From: Benincasa hispida
Taxonomy: Eukaryota; Streptophyta; Magnoliopsida; Cucurbitales; Cucurbitaceae
DNA length: 64,000 bases
Direction of reading: 5' to 3'
Assembly: GCF_009727055.1 (NCBI RefSeq)
Contig: NC_052359.1
Span: forward strand, 18,891,322 to 18,955,321
In this document: positions 23,150 through 36,021 of the stretch, in pieces
How positions within the stretch are numbered: the first letter of the stretch is position 1
Layout: every line of letters starts with the position of its first letter
The notes under the pieces: generated by a model
The model's database searches: none
Seen by the model: the letters and a program-made list of their open reading frames with translations, nothing else
What the model was told of the DNA's origin: nothing
Position numbers and translations under genes: made by a program

Positions 23150-23954
23150 CAACGAGGTCTTAAGAATGGCAAACAAACTTTTTTAGTTTCGGATAGTTCA
23201 ACAACTAGTTCTGGTACTATTTAAAATTTATCTAAGAAAAAGAAACCCATTTAATGAACCCTCATATTTATGGTGTATTTTAAAAAAAAAAAATTAACAA
23301 CCTAAAAAATTTAATAATCTAAGCTACCGAGCTAACAAAATACAATCTTTAATATTAGAGGAAAAAATCTGGAATAAATTATTTTTTATAATTATTATTT
23401 AAAAAAAGAGGTAGATCCCAATAATACCATATTGGACCGTAAAAGGAATACATGGATTCTTTCAAATACGTTGTATTTGTATAAATACAGCATAATCTTC
23501 CCTTAGAAATGGTCGAAATTGATTCCCTTTTGTAATATGGTGTATACGTAAACAGATAATCTTTTCCGTTCCTAAGTTCTCGATCAACCAAGTTAAGATG
23601 AAATTTGCAATAAGTGTGAATTAATGTATACCAAGCCTTAGAACACACACGGATTTATATAATCAGAGCAGAAAAACGTACAAGTCAACAAGAAATTAAC
23701 TGCAAATAGGATCAAACCTTTTTCTTTAGCTAGGGAGGAGGGAGTTGAGGACACACTCACATTCGTACTGTCTTTCTCCAATATGTCGCCTTTTCACTAT
23801 TTCAGATGGGAATCCGACAGTGGACTAAGAAATCTGCAAGAAAAGAACAAAGGAATTTGGAGCCGCGCGATAGAAAATTGTTTGTTAAGAATTCAAGAAA
23901 GACGACCAAAAAATTTGAAGCATGTCGATCAAATAAAAATTATGTGATTGTCCA
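23150..23954. other. Unassigned stretch with one 89-codon minus-strand ORF
   Basis: Unlike its neighbours, this stretch is not a copy of anything else I see in the window. The minus-strand ORF 23648-23379 is rich in Tyr, Ile and Ser (for example KDYLFTYTPYYKRESIS, then YGPIWYYWDLPLF) and has no motif I recognise. It may be chance, or an inserted fragment from elsewhere. Confidence 0.35.
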
Positions 23955-26480
23955 TACCAACCTATAACTTAAGCGGTGTTTATGCAATTTTTTTCATTTC
24001 AAAGCTATCTATATATTGTAACAAGGTCTTAAAAATAACGTTTATAATAAAATAATCCAAGTTCACGAGCAATGTGTGTGAACAATATGGCCAGACACCA
24101 ACTTTGTTTATAATTTCTTTGCGACGAAGAAATAATTAATATGTGGTGTGAGGAAAAGAATCGGTCCTTTTGTCTTATTCACTTTCAAAATCTTGGTACA
24201 TAGATATTGATCTAACTGACTACTATAGTCAACAAAACTAACTATAGTGCATCAAATGTACTGACAAACTAATTACATTAATGGATATTGTAATAGAACA
24301 ATATAAATATTAATAAAGAGAAAAGAAAGGAATAGAGGAAAATATAGCGCGGTTGGACAACATTCCCATTTTTTATTTCCTATTTTTCGTTTCTTTTTCT
24401 TGTTTTCGTATTTCCTAATATTTAAGAATTAAAAAAAATATTTGGTAAAATATTTATGTTTCGGTTTCTTGAAAAAAAAAATAAAAACAAAAACTTTTTG
24501 ATAATCATTTCCTTGCTTTTTATTTCTATATTTCTCTTATATTTTACTTTTTTCGGAGTTTAAATTTTTTCATTTTCAAAGTTTAAATATTATTTAATTA
24601 TGTAAAATAAAAATAATTTATGGATTAAATATAAAAATTATTATTTAACATATACATTATACACTTACAATATACTAAGTCCATAATCAAAATTTAACAT
24701 TTGCAATATTATTTCTCACTCAAGTCGTTTTCTTAAATTGATGTCGACTCAAATTTAACTCAATTATATTATTATATAAATGTCGAAGTTATGTTTGTAA
24801 AATAATGTCTTAGTAAACAAAATTCATATATTGTAAAATTCTAACCAATTTTCAATGTACTAAAAATAAAAAAAAATCAAAAATATATAATCATACATGC
24901 AAAAATTAAAATTTAAATTTAAGTTCAAATTAAAATATTTAAATATATATCAGACTTTAAAATATAAACTAAATACAGGAGAAGTTTAAATTTCAAAATT
25001 AAATTAAAATATGATATAATAAATAGTAAATAAAAGAAGGAAATAAATATAGAAAAAAATAATACAGGAAAGAGAGAAATGTAAAAAATGTCTCGCTATC
25101 AAACCAAAGATCATGGAGTAGGAGTATAAAGAAAAAACAGAAAAATAAAAAAAAAAACCAAACCAATCCAAAATCAATCCATTAGTTTGGTTTGCTTTTT
25201 TGTATAAAATTGGAATTGATTTGTTACATGGAGAAAACCAAAATTATTATTTCAAATCGATTTTATATTGGAAAGACCACTCAAAATCAAACCAAATCAA
25301 GAGTTATATATTCCTTAAAAATAAACTCTAATATTACGTTTCTTTTAGTGTTTTATATTTATGATTCATTATTTGTTTTTTTTTTAAAAAGAAAAACCAA
25401 TTATGTGGATTATATATTTTTATTTAACGAAGTCCATGGAAAAAATTAACAAAAGTCCAATTTCAATCTATAGAAAAAAAGAAATAAACATGATATGAAT
25501 TTAAATTAGCAAAACGAAGGTCAAAAACGGAGAACAAAATTGATATTAAACTGAACAAAATAAAAATCGATTCTTTGGTCTTTTTATTTAATGACATTTG
25601 TTTGGATCTCTTCTCTATAAAAGCAATTAGTGTGAGTTAGTTCTTGGTTGACCTCGAAACAACAAAATTGAACCAACTATCACTCTTTGTTTGTTTTAAA
25701 ATTTCAAACCAAAGAACATGAAGTTGGTCTTATCGGTTATTAAAAATTTTAAATTTGAAAATTCGAAATAATATATAAACCTAAATATGGAAAAGTTTAA
25801 ATTTCAAAATTAAATTAAAATATAAATATAATAAATAAAAAATAAAAGAGCGAAAGAAATATAGAAAAATTAATTTAGGAAAGAGAGAGATGTAAAAACC
25901 GGAAAAAAGAAAATGAAATAAAAATGTCTCACTTGATTATCAAACCAAAGACTTTGAAGGTAAAAAGGGTTCAAAGCACGCTACCTACCAACCATCCAAT
26001 CCATACCTTTTTAGTTCATATTAGAAATTAATTACAATAAAATAGAAACAAGATAGTGAGAAAGTAGTTTTTATAGTTTATCAAATATCGTCACATTTTT
26101 AAAACGTTTCTCAAACCTTAAAAACAAGAAATCGAAATGGTTATTAAACAAATCTCTTAAAAATGAGAAATAGAAACATAAAACATGAACGTTATCAAAG
26201 GAGCCCATAGTTTATGAAATATAGTCTAGATTATAATTAGAAACATTTTTAAAATTTTATAAACAAAAAATGAGAAAAGTTATTAAACAAACATGTTTTT
26301 TTAAAATAAAAAATAAAAAATAATGGAAACAAGAAAGAGTAGAAGAACGTGGTCTAGCATAACTTAAATAAACGAAGTTTGTTTTTATCAAATAAACAAA
26401 CAAGTCATCCATCACCATATTATTTAAATTTATTAATCTTAGATATAAATATTCTAATTAAACAAGTTTTTTTTCCATGA
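23955..26480 (-). repeat. Dispersed repeat R, copy 3 (inverted)
   Basis: The reverse complement aligns with copy 1 from about 13190 back to 10830, then across the Copia insertion point to 5340. It therefore represents the intact long form of R without the Copia element. Marker phrases such as caaagcacgctacctaccaa (25972) are the complements of those in copies 1 and 2. Confidence 0.75.
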
Positions 26481-26689
26481 TATTTAGATATAATTAAAAA
26501 TTAAAAATAATTACAAATATAGCAAAATTTACCTTCAGCACATAGATAATTTCCCAAAAACTAGCTCATTGAAGGCACAAAAAAATGCTCAAGGCACAAT
26601 TTGCTGGCTTCAGTGATAGATAGTGATCGGCTTTTATGGGTGTCTATTATGATAAACTTTGATAGACTTGTGATTCTGGTTTAATTTTT

Positions 26690-26900
26690 TCTTACCAAAA
26701 TTCTCCTGTCCCTTGCTCCCTATAACAACTAATCCAGATGCCTAACTTTTTGTACCTCAGCCGTCAGTTAGCTGCATTCTGATGGACCTCTCTTGTAAGC
26801 AATGGGGACTTCACTTATTTCCTAAAGTCAGAGTTTATTTTCTTCAACATAAGGTATCAACAAAATCTCATACAACAAGGGCAAAGACGTTAACAAAATA
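26690..26900 (-). pseudogene. Copia gag relic (inverted copy)
   Basis: Reverse complement of 17765-17980: reading leftward it gives the TLPLLYEILL-like end of Gag, the 'cagagtttattttcttcaac' complement and the leader of the next block. It sits beside R just as in copies A and B, so R copy 3 came from the same duplicated unit. Homology ends abruptly at about 26900, where direct-orientation R begins. Confidence 0.6.
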
Positions 26901-27709
26901 TTTAGGTTAATATTATTTCGATTTTCAAATTAAATATTTTATATATATAACCGATAAATATCAACTTTATGGTCTTTGGTTTGAAATTTTAAAACAACAA
27001 AGGGTGATAGTTGGTTCGATTTATCACTTCAGGGTCAACCAAAAACGAATCCCGACTAATCGGTTTTATAAAGAACAGATCCAAATGAATGTCTATAAAG
27101 AAAAAAAAACCAATAAATAAATTTTATTTCGTTCTATTTAATATCCATTTGGTTCTCGATTTTTTACATATATTTTTCTTTCAAATTTAATTTTAATTTA
27201 CAAGTTTGTTTTGAATGACCTCTTTTTGCTAGTTTAAAATTAAAATTGTGTTTCATTTCTTTTTTCTATAAATTGAAATTTGAATTTTTTTATTGTTTTT
27301 TTTGACTTTGCTAAAGAAAAAAAATATAAACACTCCAACTGGTCTTTTATTTTTCTAAACAATAAATATATATGCACTATAATAATTAAAACACTAAAAA
27401 AACTTAATGTTAGAGTTTATTTTAAGGGTAATATTTCTTTTGGTTCGGTTTGATTTGATTGGTTTTTTCAAACATAAATCGATTGAACTTGTACTTTTTT
27501 TGGTTTCTCCACATACAAATCAATATATCCAATTTTATACTAAAAAACGAATTCAAACCAGTGGATTGATTTGAATTGTGTTTGTTTTTGATTTTTTTGG
27601 GTCTTTTTTATAGCTACCTACTCCATGTTCATTGTGTTGTGATACTCACAAGTGAGACATTTTTATTTCATTTTCTTCTTTCTAATTTTTACATTCTCTC
27701 TTTCCAAGT
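26901..27709 (+). repeat. Dispersed repeat R, copy 4 (partial, direct)
   Basis: Matches 18820-19640 in direct orientation, then jumps to the block homologous to 20950. With copy 3 it forms an inverted repeat whose arms (about 25000-25810 and 26901-27700) are separated by about 1.1 kb. It has many short insertions compared with copy 2, for example around 27610-27655. Confidence 0.65.
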
Positions 27710-28618
27710 TTTAGATCTACCACTCTTTTAAAAATAACTAATGTTTTAAACGTCAACATCAACAAAATTCTAATGCATCAATTTTATAAAAACGTTGATG
27801 AAATATCTAAAGAAAATGTCATTTATATCTTGACTGCATCCACATCACTATTATTTGGGAAATTGTCACCTTTTTTTGAAACATGTTCAAATAGCTTTTC
27901 TCAGTGCATCTCAGGCGAGACTGACCACCGAGAATTAGAGTTAAAAAATAACTTTTCTAACTTATAGATTGTTTTGGCCCTTTTGGGCTTTCTCGTACAT
28001 ATCGGACTAGTTTTTCTAAAATATGATGTGATCTTAAATCTTATAACAAATATTTACCAAATATTATATCATATTTACTTATTTTTAAAAATCTTTTTAG
28101 CAAAATTTCTAATTCCAAATAATTTTTAAAATTTTTGAAAGATTAATTTATTTTAAAAAAAGGTAAAATATGAAAAATATATGAAATCTGAAAGCAGATT
28201 AATACCAATATCGGTAAATTCTCGAGCATAGTAATATCGAGATTTTATATATTTTTCCAATATCTTGATTTTTTTTTAACAAAATTTAATATTTTCCAAA
28301 ATTTAAAAAATCAAAATGCAATCAACCTACAAAACAATATAATTGGTTGAGTGTTCATTTGGAAATTTAGAAATTCATATAATCATGGAACATAAATTTG
28401 TTGACTAAAATTACAATAGAGTAATTTGGTAAAAAATAATTCCATTTGGAGGGAAAATTTGTAAAATATATAAAATGCTATGAATATAAGAATTTGGATA
28501 GATTAATCTAATATTTGAAAAAATTTATAAATCTCGACCGCATGATCGACTCTCGCCCAAGATCACCGAGAAAAAACTAATTTTACTACTTTTCAAAAAG
28601 TGTGCTAGTCTTAAAGGT
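27710..28618 (+). repeat. Second copy of the 20950-21900 segment
   Basis: Direct copy that ends at the same phrase (gtgctagtcttaaagg) as the left copy. It differs mainly by one- to four-base insertions, for example near 28180-28215 and 28350-28560. The next block is the TPS promoter region, here in the plus orientation but minus at 21912-22641. Confidence 0.7.
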
Positions 28619-29033
28619 ATGAAGTTGAGAAGTTTGTGTTCTGACAATTTCTCCTATTATTTCTACTCAAGTGGTCGGGTTTATATATTTGAATTTCCTT
28701 TCAAATGTCAATCTTTATAAATATTATTTGGTATGGACAAGATTTAGGGTTTCTAATATTAATTTCCTTCCAAAGGTTAAATCTTCATAAGATAAAATAA
28801 CACGATATAACCCATCAATGGAAGAAAGTTATTTCAAATGAAAAATTGTTGAAATAATTTGCAAATTTTAGAATCTGCCAATGATAGATACTGACATAGA
28901 TTATCATATCAATCAACATCAATAGTTTAATATTTAAAAAAGAACCTCTCAATAAATTGTGTGGTAATTTACTTCAATGGTTTGAATTTATTGTGATAAA
29001 AATCTTGGGCCAACAAACGATACGAAAGCAGCC

Positions 29034-29041
29034 TATAAATA
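29034..29041 (+). promoter_or_regulatory. TATA box of TPS-C
   Basis: TATAAATA within gcctataaatagacatgcc, 135 bp before the exon 1 ATG at 29176 and conserved in the inverted copy. This spacing gives a transcription start near 29065 and a 5' UTR of roughly 110 bases. Confidence 0.6.
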
Positions 29042-29658
29042 GACATGCCTTTTTAATCAAAAGGTGTCTCACCAATAGTTTCAAAATCTCAAGTGAATAA
29101 CATACATCTTTTTCTTTTTTTTTTTTTCCTCTTCAAAAAGAATAATTTAAAATTTCAAAATTTCCTGCTTCAATTATGGAAGCCAATGACATTCCTGATA
29201 CTAAGCGTTCTACTGCAAATTTTCATCTAACATTTGACTGATCATTTCCTTTCATTTACCTCTGATGATGCATGGTAAAAACTAAATTTCAAAATTGCCT
29301 TTATTGAATATTTTATTTTAATTATTTGTCATTTATTTTGTTTGTATAACTTTTATCTAAATACTTTTGTATTTCAGAAAGTAGACGATGGAACGAAAGA
29401 GCAAATTGAAAAGTTTGAAAGAAGAATATCGGATGATGGTGGTTGTTTCTATGGAAAACCCATTGGAGAAGCTGATATTGGTTGATTCGATCCAACGACT
29501 AGGTGTATCTTATCATTTTGAGAATGAGATTGACCAAATCTTAGAACATTTATATGTGTCTTATTCCACTTTATTGAATAAAGATTGTGATGAAGATCTC
29601 CATACTATTGCTCTTCTATTTCGACTCCTAAGGCAACAAGGTTATAGGATTTCATGTG

Positions 29659-30687
29659 GTAAGTTATGCACAACAATTGTTTTTTATTTAGTTTTAAAAA
29701 AATTATATGTTTTGTTTAAATTGCAAATTAAGCTTATACATACTTTTTTAATTTATTATTTTCGGTGTAATGTTGCCTGCTTTATTGGAGTGTTTTAAAA
29801 GATCAAGTCACATTTTGAAAATTAAATAAAAAAGTATTTTTTTTAATATTGATATGGCTAAGACTACCCATGTTTAATTAAAATATATGAAAATTAAATC
29901 AATGGTTAAAAACGTTGTAAGAAAACATGCACAGTTTTAAAAATCTATAAAGAAAAAACTAATACTCCTTTGTTAACCATTTTGGCCTTGTTTGGTAACT
30001 ACTTGGTTTTTTTATTTTGAAAATTAAGCCTTTAGATACTACTTTTATCTTCAAATTTCTTTCTTTATTATCTACTTTTTACCAATGGTTTACAACCAAG
30101 CCAAATTTTGAAATTAAAAAAATAACTTTAAAAAACTTGTTTATATTTTAAGATTTTGGCTAAGAATTCAACAATTCTATTTAAGAAAAAAACGCAACAT
30201 ATTGTAAGAAATGGGAAGAAAATAGTCTTGATTTGAAAAACCAAAAAACAAAATAATAATAATAAATAAATGGTTACCAAATTGTGTTTGATTTTTTTGT
30301 CTTTGAAGGTTAAACTTATTTCCTTCCCATTTTTTATAATGATTAGTATCTTTCCTAGTACAATGGTTGAATTCTTAATCAAATTTCAAAACACAAAAAC
30401 ATATTTTTAAAAATTATTTTTTATTTTTCAAATTTTTGCTTTGTTTTTTAAACCAATAATAAAAGATACATAACAAATGAAGAAATTTTGAGATGAAAGT
30501 AATGTCTATTGTGGCTTTATTTTTAAAAACAAAAAACAAAAAACGAAATGGTTACCAAATGAGACTTAAACGAGTATAAAGAGAGTCTTAAGACAAATTA
30601 GAAGTTACGAATAAAGAATTTGGACTTCAAAAATTATAATTTGTTTAAGAACTATTTATTAATTTTTTTAAGTCTAAACTTAAACAG
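29659..30687 (+). other. Intron 2 of TPS-C
   Basis: AT-rich intron with no coding content. The duplicate in TPS-D (57415-60108) is homologous on both sides, but there a 2.2-kb solo LTR interrupts it at the point equivalent to about 30515. Confidence 0.7.
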
Positions 30688-31175
30688 ATATATTCTCAAA
30701 ATTCATGGATTCATGGACAACAGTGGAAAATTTAAAGAATCATTGTGCAATGATGAAAGAGGAATTTTGAGCCTATATGAAGCATCACATATGAGGGGAC
30801 ATGGGGAAGCTGTGCTTGAGGAAGCTCTTGAATTTACTACCACACATCTTAAAACATATATTGAATACTCAAATAATCCTCATTTTGCATCTGAGGTTAG
30901 CAATGCCTTGAAATTGCCTATTAGAAAAAGTATTACAAGAATCAAGGCAAGAGAGTATCTGGGAATATACCAACAAGATCCTTCCCATAATGACACTTTG
31001 CTTACATTCTCAAAACTAGACTTCAACATATTACAAAATCTTCACCAAAAGGAGCTAATTGAAATCTTCAGGTACTCCTACCATTATAATATGCTTCCAT
31101 TTTCGTATCAATCAAGATAAGTCTAACTGACTTTATTGTCATTATTTGTAGATATGAACCGTTATAATATGTTTT

Positions 31176-31184
31176 CATTTATTA

Positions 31185-31215
<31 letters not shown>

Positions 31216-31238
31216 TATCATCATTATCATGATGATGG
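31176..31238. repeat. ATT/ATC trinucleotide microsatellite in intron 3
   Basis: A run of att changing to atc and atg units (tattattattattattatt onward). The array is absent from the equivalent point of TPS-D (about 60575), so it expanded in C or was lost in D. Confidence 0.85.
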
Positions 31239-32450
31239 GTGCAAATGGTATCGAAATTCCAACTATTAGGAAGAAAGGTTTTGGTAACAATCATAGTTTA
31301 ATGTTCGTTTGGGATTTGTATTTGCATTCCTAAAAAGTGATTGAGGAAAAATCTTAGCCACTTACCTTTTTTGGTAAATCAAATTACTAATTAATATAAG
31401 AGAATCGTGTCTAAATTTTAACTATGCTGTCAAAACTTTTAGATTCAAGGTTTTCTAAAACTTTGTTAATTTGTTAACGATTTTAATAAATATGTTATAA
31501 CAACATCCATCCACATTAATATATTTTGTCATATCTATTTTCAAATTTTAATTGATTCAATTTTTAATAATAATTATGTTTAACTATTATCAAATAATTT
31601 TGATTAAACTAAATTAGTTAAAATTTAAATCATATGAAATTAAAAAAATATATTGTAACAAGTTATAAAATAACTATCCAAATGAAAACAAGTAAAATAA
31701 TAGGCCTATTTTGATTCATATAACTAAACCACACAAATTTAATTATAATTTACCAAATATTATTTTAATTCTTTTTACAGTTGATTTTTCTATTAAAAAA
31801 AAAACACTGTACACTAATTATTTTAAAGGAAAATTTTCAAGGATAGAAAAAATATCAAACTATTTATAAAAATATCTAGAAAAAAAAAAAGACATGGATA
31901 GTTATTAGTGTCTATATTTAACCATGTACATGCTTTCTTCTCTAAAAAAAAATGAAAGGAACAAAATATTCATGCAAACGTTAATCAAGAATCCATTTCA
32001 TTTTAGTTTTCTTTTTTGTTCTTTTCTTTTATTTAGTACAAGTGGGTATGGAAACTTGAACCTAACATTAGACATGAAAATTCTTTAAAAGTACAATACT
32101 TATTCAGACGATTTTTCAAAACATTGATTTCGAATTGTCAGGTAATACATTTTTTTTTTATTCCGACAATATGTGGGGTGAAAAAATCAAACATCTATGT
32201 CAAGGTCAATATTCGTATTCAAAACTTGATTTGATTTTTTAAAATTAAATATTGATAAAAAAGTAGACAAAAAAAATGGAAGAAATTGAATGTTTATAGG
32301 TCTGATTTTCAAAAACGAAAAATTAAAACTCAAATAGCTACTTAACCGCAACCAAGTTCATATATGATTTGACTGAAAGGAATTATTAATCTATTATTAA
32401 TATCTTTTATTACTTGCATCTAATAATCAATGTTGATCGTATGATGATTA

Positions 32451-34266
32451 CATTGGAGTTAACATGCAAGAAGCGGAAACAATTAGGATCTTAAGTACTC
32501 CAATTCCATCAATTTTAGCAATATAGCAATCATGTTCATATGAAAAAAATAGGGTTTCATAAATTATACCATTGTTGAACTCTTCAATTACTGAAATCAA
32601 GTTTAAATCTTCACATCAAAACCTTGTAGATCACAATTTTATATTCCATACATATCTCTAGGAACTTAGATTGGGTGGTGGAACCCAAAATGAAGTTGAA
32701 TCATGAAGGAATTTTGGAGAAATTTTCCAGATTTTGTGTCAATGATCTAGAGTGAACATCTTCTCTTCCAACCTTCAATTGCATCACTTTCTTGGCATAT
32801 GTCATTTTTTTTTTTTAATTTTCCTTTAACATGCAATTTCATTTCCTAGGAGTTTGACACAAATCCCACTTAATTTTAATGGTAATATGAGTATTTAAAG
32901 TGGAAAAATCCCACTTAGGGTATTTTTCCATTTTCAATTGAACTTTTTAATTTTAAATTTAAGATTGAATTTTTATTTTGAAATCAAAATTCAAAAAGAT
33001 AAAATGTAAAAATAATAATATTAATTCAATAATTAATAATTAATAATTAATAATTAATTCTAACAATTAATTTCAAATGATTAATTAAACAACTTTAATT
33101 AATTAAACTAATTTAGTATTAAATTAAATTAAACACCACTTTTCCAACATGAAGCCTTATTCATGTAATTAATATTTAAATCATATATAGTTTCTAATTT
33201 TTCAATTTTGTTTAATTTTATAATTAAACGTATAATTATATCATGTATAATTACTAATTTCCTTAATTTGTATTTGAAGGCTTCAATTTTATTCATCGCA
33301 TGGTTCTAGGGTTTAGTCTGTTTATATGCTAGTAGGGGAACTTAATGGACCTACAAATCATGGGCTCCAACGATCTGAGATTAACCTGCTAAACTCTTTA
33401 ACCTAATTAACCAACATTCTTTAACTACTAGGTCACTCCACTAAAGCTCAGTAGTTGCACTCACCTCACTTTTGATATATTTGTGTCTATCTTATTTAAC
33501 CATAATCAGTAAGTCGACCCTTCAAAGGCTCTTCATAATAACGGTCGGGTCAAAAGTTGTTTTACCCCCGAGATTACATCATGCTCTTTAAGTATCGCCG
33601 AACCTTAATGAACAATTGGTTTGTGATCAAATCACTAAACCGAGTTCCTCTCGGGCCAATGAGAGGGTGGGACCCTTTGTTCAAGAACCACAGTTATTAC
33701 TTAAGGGAACAACTTCTCTACTATCCAGTCTTACCTATGAAATGAGAGGCTTATTAAGCCGGTGCTATAGGGCCAACTCTTACCTATGCAAATCTAAGGA
33801 TAGTTAGCTCAGGATTAAATTCAAGTTAACTAGGTCATTGCTTTGAAATAGCCGTTTTAAATAGTACACAATGTTATAAATTAAGAATCACTTATTTCTT
33901 GGTCTGTATTATACAAACTCTTTGTATAGGATGCCCACTCGCATGTCTCTGCATAAATGATTTAAGATTACATCGTTTGTACTAAGTACAAAGTAAGCCA
34001 CATCTAATAGTGTTTCCAAAATAAGGTACCGAGCCTTATCCATATACTATAAACCATTTTGGCTATCTACTCGAACTTGATCTACTCTTATATCTCCACT
34101 TAAAGTCCAGGTACTCATGTAACAACCATGGATCGTAGTTTATTGGATTTGATACTATTTACATATTCTAAAATAATTTTATTGAACAAAAGTTGAATAA
34201 CATCTTTATTGCAAATAGATTATAGTACTCTTATAAACAGCGAGTTCTAGAATATATAACCGAACA
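32451..34266. mobile_element. Solo LTR (1816 bp) in TPS-C intron 3
   Basis: The block starts cattggagttaacatgcaag (tgttggag in the TPS-D copy, so TG has mutated to CA) and ends tataaccgaaca. It is flanked by a perfect 5-bp target duplication, gatta at 32446-32450 and 34267-34271. No internal retrotransposon coding sequence is present. Sequence style ('gcggaaacaattaggatct' near the start, 'ttgaataacatctttattgc' near the end) fits a long-LTR Copia element; the superfamily is an inference. The short open frames at 33557-33807 lie inside the LTR and are not genes. Confidence 0.82.
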
Positions 34267-35899
34267 GATTAATGACAATGATTCATTGTCATTCAAAATG
34301 AAATATGAAAAAGTAGAAAGGATAAATATATGTTATCAAGATTTTAATTTTTAGAGTCACCCATCCTTGTTCTAAGGAAAACTAAATACAAAGTAAAATG
34401 AGATGAAAAAGTTCATACAATTTTACTTAATATCAGAGTTGATATACTTATTTATCAGAGTTAATTCCTTTTTCTTCCCATAAAGAAATTATTTCTACAT
34501 TTAACGTTGATCTTTGTTGATAACAATGAAAATTTTGAAATAATCTTAATGCAAATAATAAATTAGTATAGGTGGTGGAAAGAATTGAACGTCCCAACTA
34601 ACTTTCCATTTGTGAGAGATAGAATTGTGGAGAATTACTTTTGGGCATTGAGTGTATATTTCGAACCTCATTTCAATGTGGGAAGGAAAATATTCACTAA
34701 AGTAATCGCCATGATCTCAATTATGGATGATATTTATGACGCTTATGGAACATTTGAAGAACCAAGTCTTCACTTTAGCAATCAACAGGTTACTTTCTTT
34801 ACCCTATGAGTTTCTTCAAAATTCTTTTTCATTTTTATATGTATAGTCCATATATACTTGAAACAGAATTGAGTATGCTTTAATCAATTATACAATGTCT
34901 TTAATCTTTTAGATGGGACATAAGCATGATTAATCTACTCCCGAAGTATATGAAAGTTTATTATACAACTATGCTCGATCTTTTCAAAGAGGTTGATAAC
35001 GAGATGGCTAAGGATGGAACATCGTATCGTGCCCACTTTGCAAAAGAAGCGGTAATTAAATATAATCCTTCTCATAATTTCCTATTAATACCATTAATCT
35101 TGCTATCTTTCTTTGCATGTATAAGAAGTTTCAACTTTATTTATGTGTGAATAGATGAAAAGGCAAGCTGAATACTATTTCAAAGAAGCTGAATGGCTGA
35201 ACAAAAAGTATAAACCAAAATTTGAAGAATACATGGAAGTGGCTCTAGTTAGCTCAGGTTATGGGCTACTTACAACTATTTCATTTGCTTGCATGGGTGA
35301 CATTGCAACTCAAGAGGTATTTGATTCGCTTTCTGAGTGCCCCAAAATTCTTGAAGCCTCAACCACCGTTTGTAGACTAATGAATGATCTTGTCTCCGAC
35401 CAGGTATGGGTCGCTCTCACTACTTTAAATAAGCCAATAATATCACATGGATTCAAGTATCAATCGATTTCACGAAATACATTTGTCGATATATCTACAG
35501 TTCATGATATTTAACAATGACATTGAAATTTAATATAATTATTATAAATATTCATAAAATAATAAAAAAATTAATCTATTAATCCAAATTAATATGACTA
35601 TAAAATGCTAAAAACAATATATAAGAGTGAAAGGCCAGAGATATAGATGCCGTAAACCTCTCTCCGATAATAAACCCTAAATAGTAATCAAAGAACAGAT
35701 TCGGTGATGGAAATATGAGATGGACACGCAACACAACAGTGATTAAGAAAGAGATTGATGAGAATATGGAGTTGAAAGCATGGAAAGTAACTTTGCCCCT
35801 ATTCTCCTATGAGTCTTAATGCATTTGTTCTCAATAACTTCTAAATTATTCTAACATTAGGAGAGAATAGCTTGTATAAATATAAGTTGTCAAATATAT

Positions 35900-36021
35900 T
35901 TTCATAGTTTATAAAACAGCAATGCTCATAGAGACTAACATTTTTGGGGAAAAAAACAATTTTCATAGTTTATAAAACAGCAATGCTCATAGAGACTAAC
36001 ATTTTTGGGGAAAAAAACAAT
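35900..36021. repeat. Perfect 61-bp tandem duplication in TPS-C intron 6
   Basis: The unit beginning tttcatagtttataaaacag occurs at 35900 and 35961 with no difference that I can find. It is either very recent or an assembly stutter. Confidence 0.9.

Noticed and set aside
31136..31333. 65-codon ORF with a poly-isoleucine run
   Set aside because: It translates the ATT microsatellite in TPS-C intron 3.
33557..33807. Two overlapping plus-strand ORFs of about 62 codons
   Set aside because: They are inside the solo LTR 32451-34266 and not conserved as open frames in the copy at 60735.
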